Shown here: positions 1 to 9,634 of the stretch, piece by piece | Layout of the letters: each line of letters begins with the position of its first letter | How positions within the stretch are numbered: position 1 is the first letter of the stretch | Assembly (NCBI GenBank): GCA_002049455.2 | Contig: KV918765.1 | Location: 186,001-250,000 of the forward strand | Reading direction: 5' to 3' | DNA from: Porphyra umbilicalis | Taxonomy: Eukaryota; Rhodophyta; Bangiophyceae; Bangiales; Bangiaceae | DNA: 64,000 bases | Made by a program: the position numbers and the translations under genes | The notes under the pieces: generated by a model | Databases searched by the model: none | Seen by the model: only the letters and a program-made list of their open reading frames with translations | Told to the model about the DNA's origin: nothing

Positions 1-236
1 ACAAGCCGGCGGGCCACGACAAGTCGGCGGGCCACGACCAGCCGGCGGGCCAGGACCAGCCGGCGGACCAGGACCAGCCGGCGGGCCAGGACAAGCCGGC
101 GGGCCAGGACAAGCCGGCGGGCCAGGACAAGCCGGCGGGCCAGGACAAGCCGGCGGGCCCGGACAAGCCGGCGGGCCAGGAGAAGCCGGCGGGCCAGGAC
201 AAGCCGGCGGCAGCGACGGGCACGCCGCCGCCGGTG
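1..236. repeat. 18-bp minisatellite, 12-13 units
   Basis: Tandem units of the form GGACAAGCCGGCGGGCCA run from the window edge to about 236, with point variation between units. On the + strand they can be read as a six-residue repeat (QDKPAG / QDQPAG). The array sits immediately upstream of the Harbinger SANT ORF. In Harbinger copy 2 the corresponding place holds a different, 90-bp repeat. Confidence 0.9.
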
Positions 237-245
237 CACAAGTAG
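3..245 (+). CDS. partial ORF of PAGQDK-type repeats, cut by window edge
   Basis: Reading frame open from the edge to a TAG at 243-245, encoding repeats of PAGQDK/PAGQDQ and ending PPPVHK. No domain can be recognised; the sequence is hydrophilic and probably disordered. It lies in a different frame from the SANT ORF starting 57 bp downstream. It could be an upstream exon of that protein, an independent protein, or simply an open frame through an 18-bp repeat, which has no stops by chance. The real start lies outside the window. Confidence 0.3.
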   Translation, partial: KPAGHDKSAGHDQPAGQDQPADQDQPAGQDKPAGQDKPAGQDKPAGQDKPAGPDKPAGQEKPAGQDKPAAATGTPPPVHK

Positions 246-301
246 TCGACGTTGACGCCGTCGGCTGTGGCGTTGCTGCGCCGACGTACGCACCCCCACC
301 G

Positions 302-1615
302 ATGGGGACTGGGCTGGGGTGGACGGATGAGGAACGTGTGGCGCTGGGTAAGGCGTACTTCAGCACGTCCCTGGACCCCGTCAATGGGGCGGACCAGAGT
401 GGGCCGACGTTTTGGGCCTCGGTCGTTGCGGCATGGAAGGGGCTGCTGGCGGGGCGCCCTGGCGTCCGCCGGCGCACTGAGCGCGGCGTGGGGGGGGTGC
501 AGAAGCAGTGGGACAAGATCCGCAAGGGCGTGAACGAGTTTGGCTCCCACTACATGGCGGTCAAGCGCATGGAGCTGACGGGCAACCCAAGTGACGAGGA
601 CATGATCAGCGCTGCGATGGCGCGCTTCTGTGGCGCCAATGTGTACGAGGCGATACGCAAGGACCGCACGGCGGACAAGGCCAAGGGCAAGGCGACAAAG
701 CGCAAGGCCAAGCAAGTGCACTGCTCGTGGGTCCCGTGCTGGCGGGTGCTGCGGCACGTCGACAAGTTCAGCGGGGCCGCCGGGGCCGCCGCAGCCGACG
801 GCGGCGCCGCCGGTGCCGGATCAGCCGGCGGCTCTCCCGGCGGCCGCTCGACAAGCGACTCTGACGAGGACGGAGAGGACGCGGGTGCTGGCGGCTACCA
901 GCCGCGCCCGCGTGGTGCGAAGGCCGCCAAGCGTGACAAGGCGGCGGGCATCCAGGAGTCGCGTATGTTCAAGGCGAGCACCGACGCGCTGTCCGCGCTG
1001 GCGCAAGCAACGGCGGAGCGCACGACCGTGGCTTTTTTTAACTCGGCCGAGATGCGCGACACGCCGGAAGCTGTCGCGTTTCGACGCGCGCATGCTCGCA
1101 AGCTGATGGCGGCGGCCGGCTTGGCGCTGTCCCCGCCGGATACTTTGTCGGAGGCGTCTCCGCCGCCGGCGTCTACAGGAGATGCGCCGGCGGCAGGGGA
1201 GTCTACACCCTCCACACCCGCGCTGACATCATCGTCGACGCCGCGTATGCCGCCGGCGCAGGAGCCGCCGGCTGGCACGGCGGTGGTGCCGGCATCTACG
1301 CCGGCGGCGAGCGCCCCTGGGGGTGCGCCGCCGGCGTCTGCGGTCAAGACGACGACTGCGACTGTGTCCTCACCGGCGGCCTCGGCCGCCGGCTCTGGTG
1401 CAGCAAGCCGTGGCCGGCGGTCGCTGTCGACAAAGCAGGCCAAGGCAGCGGCGGCTCTTGCCGCTGGGTCCAAGACACTCGACGATGAGAACGATGGCAT
1501 TTTTGTGGTGCCTGTTTTTCCTGTGCGCGACGATGGCGCGGATTGTTCGGAGGACCGGCAAGATGCTGAGGGGGACGACTCGAGTGATGACGATAGCAAC
1601 GCGGAGTACCAGTAG
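302..1615 (+). CDS. PIF/Harbinger ORF1, Myb/SANT-like (trihelix-type) DNA-binding protein
   Basis: 437 codons. The N-terminal about 110 residues match the Myb/SANT-like accessory protein of Harbinger elements: a WTDEERVALGKAYF start, then TFWASVVAAW, then VQKQWDKI, giving the spaced tryptophans of a three-helix SANT fold. In known Harbingers this protein binds the element ends and brings the transposase to the nucleus and DNA. A basic stretch follows (residues about 125-140, KAKGKATKRKAKQ), then a Gly/Ala linker, an acidic DSDEDGEDAG patch, a second conserved segment around MFKASTDALSALAQATAERT, and a long Pro/Ala/Ser/Thr tail ending in acidic residues. The start at 302 is the first Met in frame and lies just before the SANT helix 1. 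The gene converges on the transposase with about 420 bp between the stops. The family call is secure; DNA target and partner are inferred. Confidence 0.8.
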   Translation: MGTGLGWTDEERVALGKAYFSTSLDPVNGADQSGPTFWASVVAAWKGLLAGRPGVRRRTERGVGGVQKQWDKIRKGVNEFGSHYMAVKRMELTGNPSDEDMISAAMARFCGANVYEAIRKDRTADKAKGKATKRKAKQVHCSWVPCWRVLRHVDKFSGAAGAAAADGGAAGAGSAGGSPGGRSTSDSDEDGEDAGAGGYQPRPRGAKAAKRDKAAGIQESRMFKASTDALSALAQATAERTTVAFFNSAEMRDTPEAVAFRRAHARKLMAAAGLALSPPDTLSEASPPPASTGDAPAAGESTPSTPALTSSSTPRMPPAQEPPAGTAVVPASTPAASAPGGAPPASAVKTTTATVSSPAASAAGSGAASRGRRSLSTKQAKAAAALAAGSKTLDDENDGIFVVPVFPVRDDGADCSEDRQDAEGDDSSDDDSNAEYQ

Positions 1616-1647
1616 TGTGTAACTGTGCGTATTGGACAGCGACTTCA

Positions 1648-2021
1648 AAGGTTTTTTTCTTCCCCGTTGGGCAGGGTTTTTTTTTCCTACTTATTTCGTC
1701 TTTGCGTCCGACAGAGAGTATCCCTCTCGCGTCGGTCCCGGGTAGCTCACCACTCCAGCAGCGGCAGAGATCTGCGCGATAGCCGCAGCGCTGCTCGCCG
1801 TCACGCCGACTTTGCGCCGATGCTGAGCTGCCGTGCTGTGCCTTTCGCACGCCGCCGCCGTCGGCGCGTCAGTAACAACTGTGCGTGCGTGGCGGCGGCG
1901 GCCTTTGCGCAGGTCTACAGTACCTCTCAAAAGGCAGCCAAGGCAGGCTCCACGAAACACGCTCACGAAGACACACGGATGTAAGGAAAAAAAAACCGCG
2001 AGGCGGGAAAAAAAAACCTTT
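1648..2021. other. spacer between convergent Harbinger ORFs with inverted T/A tracts
   Basis: The stretch between the two stop codons is bounded by mirror-image tracts: CAAAGGTTTTTTT ... GTTTTTTTTTCC at 1648-1687 and GGAAAAAAAAAC ... AAACCTTTG at 1985-2021. The same pair bounds the spacer of copy 2 (54533-54575 and 54863-54902). The placement suggests a shared 3'-end signal working for both transcripts. No ORF in it is convincing. Confidence 0.5.
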
Positions 2022-2033
2022 GTTCGTCTCTAG

Positions 2034-4916
2034 TTAAAGGTACGGCTCCAAACGCGTTGCTCTGTCCGCCCATACGTCCTCGGCCAGGTCATGCCTCAGC
2101 TTCAGGTGCTCCTCCTCGCTCCGCGTCTCTGCCCAAGCGCCTAACGCTTGCCCAAAAGTGCCTACAGGTAGCCAGGCTACGTGTGCAATGGCGGGCGCAA
2201 TGGCGGGGGGGGGATCACCGCCCCCCACAAGGCCGTCTCCATCGTCCTGCATTCCCTCAGCACCACCGCCGGCCGCCTGACCGCCGCCGGCGGCAGCGGC
2301 CGCCGCCGCAACTCCCCCAGCCCCCCCACCCGCAACCAAATCGCCGCCGGCGGATCCATCACCGCCGGCGGCGGCCGCTCCTCCATTGCCGCCGCCGGCG
2401 TTGCCGGCGGCAGCGCCGTGCATACCTCCATGTACCGCCGCCCCCCCGCCGCCGCCGGCCGCCTGACCGCCGGCGGCGGCGGCCGCCGCCGGAACGCCCC
2501 CAGCCCCCCCACCAGCAACCAAATCGCCGCCGGCGGATCCATCACCGCCGGCGGCGGCCGCTCCTCCATTGCCGCCGCCGGCGTTGCCGGCGGCAGCACC
2601 GTGCACACCTCCAAGTACCGCCGCCCCGCCGCCGCCGCCGGCCGCCTGACCGCCGGCGGCGGCGGCCGCCGCCGCAACTCCCCCAGCCCCCCCACCCGCA
2701 ACCAAATCGCCGCCGGCGGATCCATCACCGCCGGCGGCGGCCGCTCCTCCATTGCCGCCGCCGGCGTTGCCGGCGGCGCCGCCGTGCGCACCCACATCGC
2801 CCGCCGCCCCCCCGCCGCCGCCGGCCGCCTGACCGCCGGCGACAGCGGCCGCCGCCGCAACTCCCGCACGCCCCCCACCAGCAACCAAATTGCCGCCGGC
2901 GGATCCATCACCGCCGGCGGCGGCCGCTCCTCCATTGCCGCCGCCGGCGTCGCCGGCGGCAGCACCGTGCACACCACCAAGTAGCGCCGTTCCGCCGCCG
3001 CCGTCGGCCGCCTGACCGCCCGCGGCGGCGGCCGCCGCCGCAACTCCCCCAGCCCCCCCACCAGCAACCAAATCGCCGCCGGCGGATCCATCACCGCCGG
3101 CGGCGGCCGCTCCTCCATTGCCGCCGCCGGCGTTGCCGGCGGCAGCGCCGTGCATACCTCCATGTACCGCCGCCCCCCCGCCGCCGCCGGCCGCCTGACC
3201 GCCTGCGGCGGCGGCCGCCGCCGCAACTCCCCCAGCCCCCCCACCAGCAACCAAATCGCCGCCGGCGGATCCATCACCGCCGGCGGCGGCCGCTCCTCCA
3301 TTGCCGCCGCCGGCGTCGCCGGCGGCAGCACCGTGCACACCACCAAGTACCGCCGCCCCGCCGCCGCCGCCGGCCGCCTGACCGCCCGCGGCGGCGGCCG
3401 CCGCCGCAACTCCCCCAGCCCCCCCACCCGCAACCAAATCGCCGCCGGCGGATCCATCACCGCCGGCGGCGGCCGCTCCTCCATTGCCGCCGCCGGCGTC
3501 ACCGGCGGCAGCACCGCGCACACCACCAAGTACCGCCGCCCCCCCGCCGCCGCCGGCCGCCTGATCGCCGGCAGCGCCCGCCGCCGCAACTCCCCCAGCC
3601 CCCCCGCCCATAACCATACCACCGCCGGTGGATCCGTCACCGCCGGCGGCGGCCGCTCCTCCATTGCCGCAGCCGGCGTTGCCGGCGGCGCCGCCGTGCC
3701 CACCCGCAGGCCCCGCCGCCCCGCCGCCGCCGGCCGCCTGACCGCCGGCGGCCATACGGGTGCGGGACACATACCCGTCGCGTCGGTTCTCTGTGACCAT
3801 GTTGTGCAGGATGGCCACCGCCTTAGTGACGGTGACCATTTGCTCAACGGTGGAGTACTTTGCAGGGTGCAAAGCCACATGAAAACGTGCCGTAAGCACG
3901 GCATACAGTCGTTCGACATCTTTCCGCAGGGCTTCTTGAAGTCGGTTAAATGTAACCTCTACTTCTGTCGTGGGGTTAGGAAACGGAGAGACGAAAAACG
4001 CGAACCGAGGATAAATACCATCCACAAGATAATACAGGAGCGTGCGGGTCGTGCCGTTAGCAGTGTAAGAAAATGTACGGGGCGGCCATTCTCCGTTCGT
4101 AACGGATAAATAGAGGGGGGAAACATGCATAACGTTCAGGTCGTTGTGAGATCCAGGACACCCCACAAATAAATGCCAAATCCAGAGGTCCTCATCACAA
4201 ACGGTCTCCATCACCACGGAACGCTTCCCGTGGCGATTCTGGTACATGCCAGCGAACGCCTTAGGGCAGTTGCGCCACTCCCAGTGGCTGCAGTCAAGGG
4301 AGCCCATGCAACCGGGCATCCCGCGCTCAGCATTGCGCGTCAGAATGCGCTGCAGTTCTTCAGGGGTGGGGGGACGCAAATATGAGGGTCCAAACTCATT
4401 CACAATAAAGCGCATCAACTCTCGCACCGACATAGCAATAGTTGAAGCGGACAGTCGCACATATTCATCAGTCCTGTCCGGCGCCTCCCCATACGCAATG
4501 ACTCGAAAAGCCGCAACCACCTTTTGCAAGGGGTGAGCCTGGAGCCGGCCAGTCGCATTGATGCGCTGCGCAAAAAACGGTCGGTCCTTCACGGCATTGT
4601 ATATACGAAGAAACACGCTGCGCGGCACGCGAAACCGACGCTCAAAGTCACCCTCGTTGTAGACAGGCGGCTCCCCATTGAGACCAAAATAATCTCTCAG
4701 AATAGCACGCAAACCTGAGCGGAAGTTACGCCGCTTATTCGGCCGGCGGCCCGGCACAGATCCAACATAACGCGGCCGCCGGTGCACCCGAGACCCACGG
4801 GCACGCTTCCGCCAATGACGCAGCGCGTGTAGGTGCGCCGCAACCGCCAAAGCAATTTGTAGGTCCTCCGTATCCTCCAGCATCGCGTCTGCGGACAAAT
4901 CAAAAGGGTCGTCCAT
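2034..4916 (-). CDS. PIF/Harbinger transposase (DDE_Tnp_4 type) with repeat-expanded C-terminus
   Basis: About 960 residues from the chosen start. The catalytic core follows Harbinger order: GSLDCSHWEW (first Asp, about residue 208), GCPGSHNDLNV (second Asp, about 259) and RKDVERLYAVL (Glu, about 335). A basic segment, RGSRVHRRPRYVG, precedes it. After the core comes a Gly/Ala repeat domain of about 480 residues (eight 61-residue units), and then a conserved tail, EEHLKLRHDLAEDVWA, like the C-terminus of ordinary Harbinger transposases. Family members are usually 350-450 residues, so the insertion doubles the size. The frame stays open up to 5312, but I start at MDDPFDLSADAM because the upstream 132 codons are not kept in frame in copy 2, while the MDD start is. 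It cuts and pastes DNA in the nucleus. All three catalytic residues are present. Confidence 0.85.
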   Translation of the reverse strand: MDDPFDLSADAMLEDTEDLQIALAVAAHLHALRHWRKRARGSRVHRRPRYVGSVPGRRPNKRRNFRSGLRAILRDYFGLNGEPPVYNEGDFERRFRVPRSVFLRIYNAVKDRPFFAQRINATGRLQAHPLQKVVAAFRVIAYGEAPDRTDEYVRLSASTIAMSVRELMRFIVNEFGPSYLRPPTPEELQRILTRNAERGMPGCMGSLDCSHWEWRNCPKAFAGMYQNRHGKRSVVMETVCDEDLWIWHLFVGCPGSHNDLNVMHVSPLYLSVTNGEWPPRTFSYTANGTTRTLLYYLVDGIYPRFAFFVSPFPNPTTEVEVTFNRLQEALRKDVERLYAVLTARFHVALHPAKYSTVEQMVTVTKAVAILHNMVTENRRDGYVSRTRMAAGGQAAGGGGAAGPAGGHGGAAGNAGCGNGGAAAAGGDGSTGGGMVMGGGAGGVAAAGAAGDQAAGGGGGAAVLGGVRGAAAGDAGGGNGGAAAAGGDGSAGGDLVAGGGAGGVAAAAAAAGGQAAGGGGGAAVLGGVHGAAAGDAGGGNGGAAAAGGDGSAGGDLVAGGGAGGVAAAAAAAGGQAAGGGGGAAVHGGMHGAAAGNAGGGNGGAAAAGGDGSAGGDLVAGGGAGGVAAAAAAAGGQAADGGGGTALLGGVHGAAAGDAGGGNGGAAAAGGDGSAGGNLVAGGGRAGVAAAAAVAGGQAAGGGGGAAGDVGAHGGAAGNAGGGNGGAAAAGGDGSAGGDLVAGGGAGGVAAAAAAAGGQAAGGGGGAAVLGGVHGAAAGNAGGGNGGAAAAGGDGSAGGDLVAGGGAGGVPAAAAAAGGQAAGGGGGAAVHGGMHGAAAGNAGGGNGGAAAAGGDGSAGGDLVAGGGAGGVAAAAAAAGGGQAAGGGAEGMQDDGDGLVGGGDPPPAIAPAIAHVAWLPVGTFGQALGAWAETRSEEEHLKLRHDLAEDVWADRATRLEPYL
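2270..3760 (-). repeat. 183-bp tandem repeat coding for Gly/Ala-rich units in the transposase
   Basis: Eight units, each marked by GGCGGATCCATCACCGCCGG on the + strand (GGATCC at 2352, 2535, 2718, 2901 and on). On the - strand each unit is a 61-residue block containing NGGAAAAGGDGSAGGDLVAG and GGQAAGGGGGAA. Because 183 is a multiple of three, expansion and contraction keep the frame. Copy 2 has only four GGDGS blocks. Confidence 0.9.
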
Positions 4917-5570
4917 CGCGCGAAGAAGACGGTCGCCACGACGGTGGCGGCGGACGGCCGTCGACGACGACGGCGCCGCGCTGACGGTGCCACCTGCACT
5001 CGGATCTCCCCAGCACCCCACAGTGAACACACCGCACAGACAGAGCAGATTTCCTTTCGCCCGCCCCCCGGCAGACCGTTTCAATGCCCCCCGCTGGCCC
5101 CCCGAAACGGTCGCATCCCGGGGTGGAGGCACGGTCGCCTGTGGTCGCGTGCTCGATGCGACGGTCCGTAGCAGTCGCGATACCGTTGCAAACGGTGAGC
5201 GCTCGAACGCTCTCCCGCGACACAAAGTGCATGGTTTGTCACTGCAGTTTTCTAAAAAGCCGGATGCCACGACACAAGCATTTCGAACGGCGGCCAAAGC
5301 AGCGCCAGCCAATGAGAGAGCTGAACAAGATGGGGAGGAGAGCTCCGACTCCCCAAATCGTGCAGAGAATGGGGGACAAGGGCCTCACCCCCCATTTTCT
5401 GCCCGCTGAATCTGTGTGTACTTATGTGATTCCGATCAACTAGATTCGCGTTTTCTCTCTTCGATTTGGGGTGCCCGACGTTGCTGTGGAGCCGTCCCCA
5501 ACCCCAAGAGCCTAAACTGAGCCACGTGGAGCATTCGAGAGACACGTTTCTGACACGTATACACATTCGG
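4917..5570 (-). promoter_or_regulatory. 5' leader of Harbinger copy 1 transposase
   Basis: About 650 bp between the transposase start and the terminal repeat. It is well conserved with 51850-52506 in copy 2, including the segments around 5230-5470. Its reading frame is not conserved between the copies, so promoter or untranslated leader is the better reading. I see no clear TATA box. Confidence 0.35.
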
Positions 5571-5599
5571 ACTTGGGGAAGACGTTGTTGGGTGTGCTC
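5571..5599. repeat. terminal inverted repeat of Harbinger copy 1
   Basis: ACTTGGGGAAGACGTTGTTG then GGTGTGCTC on the + strand. It is the same as the inverted left end of copy 2 (51824-51852) and, with one change, its right end (59039-59067). The next three bases are TGA, so the TWA target duplication typical of the family is not seen here. Confidence 0.8.
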
Positions 5600-6332
5600 T
5601 GAGGAATTCTCGAATTTGTGCTGTCGTACAGAAACTGGGACGGAGAGGCGGCCATCTGCAACAGGGCAGCGTAGGGGACCAGCTTGTCTTTCGGACGAGG
5701 CTGAGGGGCGTGGGGCGTTGCCAAAGAAGGGGGAAGATGTGGCCCGACTGGACTGTGGCGTCGCTTTCGACTGCAGCCAGTAGGAGCCGACGGACTCGAA
5801 CGTCCATCAAACCAGTCACATTGGAATTGATTGTTTCCAAGTTCGCACTTGAAATCGTTCCACAAGACCAGCACGCGGAAAGGTCGATGTGATCACATGA
5901 AGCAACGTCGGAAAGTTCTTTCCCGACGTTGCTTCGTGTGATAACATGTGATCTCACAAAGCGATCACACGAAGCGTGGTCACATGTGATCACACGAAGC
6001 AACGTCGGAAAAGAACTTTCCGACGTTGCTTCATGTGATCACATCGACCTTTCCGCGTGCTGGTCTTGTGGAACGATTTCAAGTGCGAACTTGGAAACAA
6101 TCAATTCCAATGTGACTGGTTTGATGGACGTTCGAGTCCGTCGGCTCCTACTGGCTGCAGTAGAAAGCGACGCCACAGTCGAGTCGGGCCACATCTTCCC
6201 CCTTCTTTGGCAACGCCCCACGCCCCTCAGCCTCGTCCGAAAGACAAGCTGGTCCCCTACGCTGCCCTGTTGCAGATGGCCGCCTCTCCGTCCCCGTTTC
6301 TGTACGACAGCACAAATTAGAGAATTCCTCAG
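5599..6332. repeat. 734-bp near-perfect palindrome (foldback element)
   Basis: Two 355-bp arms, 5599-5953 and 5978-6332, are inverted copies differing at only a handful of positions, with a 24-bp centre. The outer ends are CTGAGGAATTC and GAATTCCTCAG. Each arm carries an inner hairpin around GAAGCAACGTCGGAAAG, so palindromes are nested within palindromes. The left end coincides with the last base of the Harbinger terminal repeat. Short ORFs in each arm are mirror images and probably not genes. It may be a foldback-type element or a rearrangement at a transposon end. Confidence 0.9.
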
Positions 6333-7910
6333 TACGCCCGTAGCGCGATACGAGCGTACGCTGCAGGTATCATGGCGGGCCCAAGCTGCCCCCCCAACGG
6401 ACTTCTTTCATGGCTCTGCACAGCGTGCTGCATGGAACATCCAGCGAGGCGATCCTGGTGTGGCGAACGTGGCGCCAAGGGTTCATTTTCAGGCTGCCTG
6501 GCTCGGCAACGAGGCGTCGGCAACGAGGCGAGGGAGACAAAGGCGTCGCCCGCATGGCTTATGTCGAACCACGGAGTTCTACTGCATCGGTGTGCGCCCG
6601 TGCCCAGCCCAGCATCCGAGCGCTCGAAGTCAGCCCTTGGACCGACAATCACTTCCGTTGAATTCATCAGAAACATTCCGCGTCACACTGTCACACGAAG
6701 GGACAACCCACTGCGACCTTTTTAAGCTGAGAGCTCGTCACACGAAGCGTCACATGAACGAAGGAACTGCTAAGAAAGGGCCTCAGGCTCTGTCTTGACG
6801 ACGCGTGCACGGCGTGCGCAAGTGCGTGTTAGCCAATGGGAACGCGACGTTCCAATCACGCCCCAATCACGTCGACCAGTTTTGACATTATTGGAGTGAT
6901 CGGGTGACCCGCGCACATCGCGTTGGTAGATCCATTTGGTAACAACAGCATCGTCTCCAAAAGGTACCAGTCTACTGGGGTGCAAAACGGCCTACTGGAG
7001 CCCTCGCAGTAGCCATATTTTGTCCCCAGGCCTACTGTGGTTTCAATTTCCTTCCCGGGGATTTTCAAATCGATGCTGGCTCCTGTGGGCCGTACTCAGC
7101 CATGGAAAACGCAGGCTACAAGTGAAACACAAATCAGCCCTCCTCCCCGGTAACATCCCGGCGGCATCACGGCGGCGTCCCGGCGGAGCGCGTTGGGATT
7201 CCACTGGGATTCCCCACAAAGTAGCCTCTCCAAGAGCAGGCCACAAGCCGTGCGGCTCGTGGGTAAGTCGTGCACCTGAGGCCATTTAACCCATGGTGCG
7301 AGGACTGTCAACTATCAACTCGGGCCGCTCATCGCTGGATTGATCGGAGGCTGCGCTGCGCAGGACGTGGACCGCATTCATCCGGCCGGTCAGATCTCGT
7401 CGCCACGTCGCCACTGCTTGCACGGTCACCGCACCCGTGGACCCGCCAGCCCCCGCCAGCCCCAGCCCCGGCAAAGTGCCTCACGCCAATCAAGCGGCGT
7501 GCCTGCGTGCCCCCACACAAGGCTGTCAGCGCTGCGCGGGTGCGTTTTTCTCGACCTTCGTCTTTCTCGCCCTTCTTCCTCGCCCCTTTCACTTCATTTT
7601 CTTTCCCATCCTTCTCCACCTCCCCCCCCCCGCCCCCGCCCTCCGCCATGTCCCACGTATTAGCTTTCAAGGCGCATTGCACAGCACGCAGTCCCGCAAG
7701 CCACCGCCCCGCAACGCACCCCAGGCCAATCAAGCGGCGTGCCTGCCCCCACTCGCCAATGCCGTCAGCGTGCGGCTGCTGTTTTCTCGCCCGCCCACCT
7801 TCTTGCCCTGCTCCCAAACCCACCCACCGCCGCCTGACCGCTCCGCCATCCCACCCGCCCCACTCGTTGTCCTTTTTTTCCAGGAATATTGTGCAGAAAC
7901 CAGACTGGCT
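6333..7910. other. no convincing gene; contains a duplicated CCAAT-like block
   Basis: No ORF here has a recognisable domain. GCCAATCAAGCGGCGTGCCT occurs at about 7483 and again at about 7723. The surrounding 60-100 bp (a GTCAGCG stretch, then TTTCTCG and pyrimidine-rich DNA) is also duplicated imperfectly. A region at 6690-6760 shares TCACACGAAGCGTCACATG-like words with the centre of the neighbouring palindrome, hinting at related debris. Confidence 0.4.
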
Positions 7911-9210
7911 TTACTCGGAGCTCCCCTCACTGTCCGACGGATGCTTATTTAAGGCCTCCCTCACGGCAAACACATTGACAAAAAAACGCGCCGCCCGACG
8001 CTCCTCCTCCGGGTTTGGCTCGTCGGTGGGCATCACCGTCACGCCGTGACGCTCGCTCAGATCCTCCCAGTCGTGTTCGACAGGCAACCAGTCCACCACT
8101 TCCGCTGACTTGACAACGTCCAGCCCCACCGCGCCTCCCTCTCCCCCTGCGGGCATGCCCCAACGTAGCCGCTGGCAATTGTACTGGGAGAGTAGAAATC
8201 CAGTCCGAGCGGAAGCCTCTTCGGCCCGTCGCAATACGAGCCTCTCCCAGCCGCGGGCCCGCGTGGTGACGACCAGCGCGGCCTGACAGATGCGCACGTC
8301 CCCGTCGGGTCCCTTGTATTGCAGCCAGTCAAACCACGGCGACCCGGGAAAAGACGGCGTCGCTCGGATGGTGAAACCGGCACGCCCTTGCCTTTGAGAG
8401 GAATTGCCAAAGGACAGGTTTGTACTGGTGCTGAAGAGCGTCGTATTTCCGCCGCCTCCGCAGCCGCCGCCGTCGATGGCGCCGCCGCCGTTGACCGTCA
8501 CTGCAAGTAGCCGAGTAGGACTTGTTACTAGCAGTCTCCCCCTCGTCCTCCCCCTCCTTCTCCTCCCGCAGGACGGTCAATAGCTTCTCGGTCACGACCA
8601 ACTGCTCCACAAACTGGCCCCGACTCCGGTTCGTGAGCTTGTACGCGGCCTTCACGAACTTGTGCAGCATCTCGTTGTAGGGAGTATTGCCGTCGCCGAC
8701 GTTTCCTCGGAGACGGAACTCATCGAGGAGATGCGCTGACATGCGGTGCAGCTTGGTAGTGTGGGCGGGGCCCAGTAGTGACTGAAACGAGTTGATCACC
8801 CACTCGTGCGCCTTCTTGGCGAGGACCACGGCCTCGGAGTACAGGATCCCTCCTCCTCCGCCGGTACATCGTGCAGCGAAGAGGACGTTGGTCACAACGA
8901 CCAGCTCGCAGACAGCTTTCGTCAGCTCCTGGTGTCCCATATCGTCGCCCAGCGCGCCTGCCACACCAACGACACCAAAGGGCAAGAATGGTAGAGCACG
9001 GCGGTGTTCGCTGCCGGTCATTGTGGCCTGTCTGGTAGCTTCTGGAAAGAAGTGACTGTACGACTTAGGTACAGATGGGAGAGTAACGATAACAGCGGGT
9101 GTCGGTAGAGACATGCCCGTCAGCACAAGACCGTGGCAAAAAAACGGAGAGACCCACACCACTTTCACTGCCTGCGTTCCTGCTCGCTCCTCTACTCCCA
9201 CTCTCAGCAT
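7911..9210 (-). pseudogene. Plavaka/KDZ-like transposase, C-terminal part, frameshifted
   Basis: Two overlapping frames on the - strand (9210-8329, then 8501-7911) make up one C-terminal region. The first contains HTTKLHRMSAHLLDEFRLRG followed by a segment with NEMLHKFVKAAYKLTNR, the K-x-H ... H-L ... stE-like ... K ... TNR signature seen near the C-terminus of TNP2/Plavaka-type transposases. The frame change falls around 8500 in a GGC repeat. The remaining tail has a WFDWLQYKG motif and an acidic end, EALNKHPSDSEGSSE. It is not translatable as one protein as it stands. Confidence 0.45.
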
Positions 9211-9634
9211 ACCAACTGTACGTACCCAGGGTGAATGTGAGGCACACGTAAGCGAAGTGACGCGTGCTTGAAGCGTAGGCTGATACCGCGCTCAGTGCTT
9301 GCTACTGTGTCGAAACGCGCACGAGTACTGCCATCTGCTGCATCGCGGAGGTAGACAGGCACCTGATTTGCCACTTTTCTATTGACGCCAGTGTCCATGA
9401 CCTACTTGAGGCGCTTCAGTAGAGGAGCCCAGCGGGACGAGACAGCGAGTCGCCAGCAACACCAACAATACGACGCGACACGGTGAGATACTGCACAGCA
9501 CAGTCCAGGGTGTTGCCTGTCACACGCAGCCAGCCACCCACACACACACACACACCCAGTCGCAAGCAAGGAGTTCAAAGAAACGGACGTGGAGCTGGGA
9601 AGAACCAGGCAGGCGATAGAGCATCCTTGGTCCG

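Larger units (their letters stand above)
1..5599 (-). mobile_element. PIF/Harbinger DNA transposon, copy 1 (left end outside window)
   Basis: Two convergent ORFs of the classical PIF/Harbinger pair are present: a Myb/SANT-like DNA-binding protein (+) and a DDE_Tnp_4-type transposase (-). The terminal inverted repeat beside the transposase is at 5571-5599 and reads, from outside in, GAGCACACCCAACAACGTCT and on to CCCCAAGT. The same terminus begins copy 2 at 51824 and, inverted, ends it at 59067. Homology between the copies stops at 5599, where a long palindrome begins. The other terminus is beyond the window start. Both ORFs are open, so this copy looks potentially functional. Confidence 0.85.

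Noticed and set aside
1-245. CRISPR array
   Set aside because: The repeats are contiguous 18-bp units without spacers, in a eukaryotic context; they are a minisatellite.
2057-3613. Long Arg/Pro-rich ORF on + over the transposase repeats
   Set aside because: It is the reverse-strand shadow of the 183-bp repeat of the transposase, whose catalytic core is on the - strand.
5929-6798. 289-codon + ORF over the palindrome
   Set aside because: Its first half is the mirror of an ORF on the other arm; no domain, best explained by the inverted repeat.
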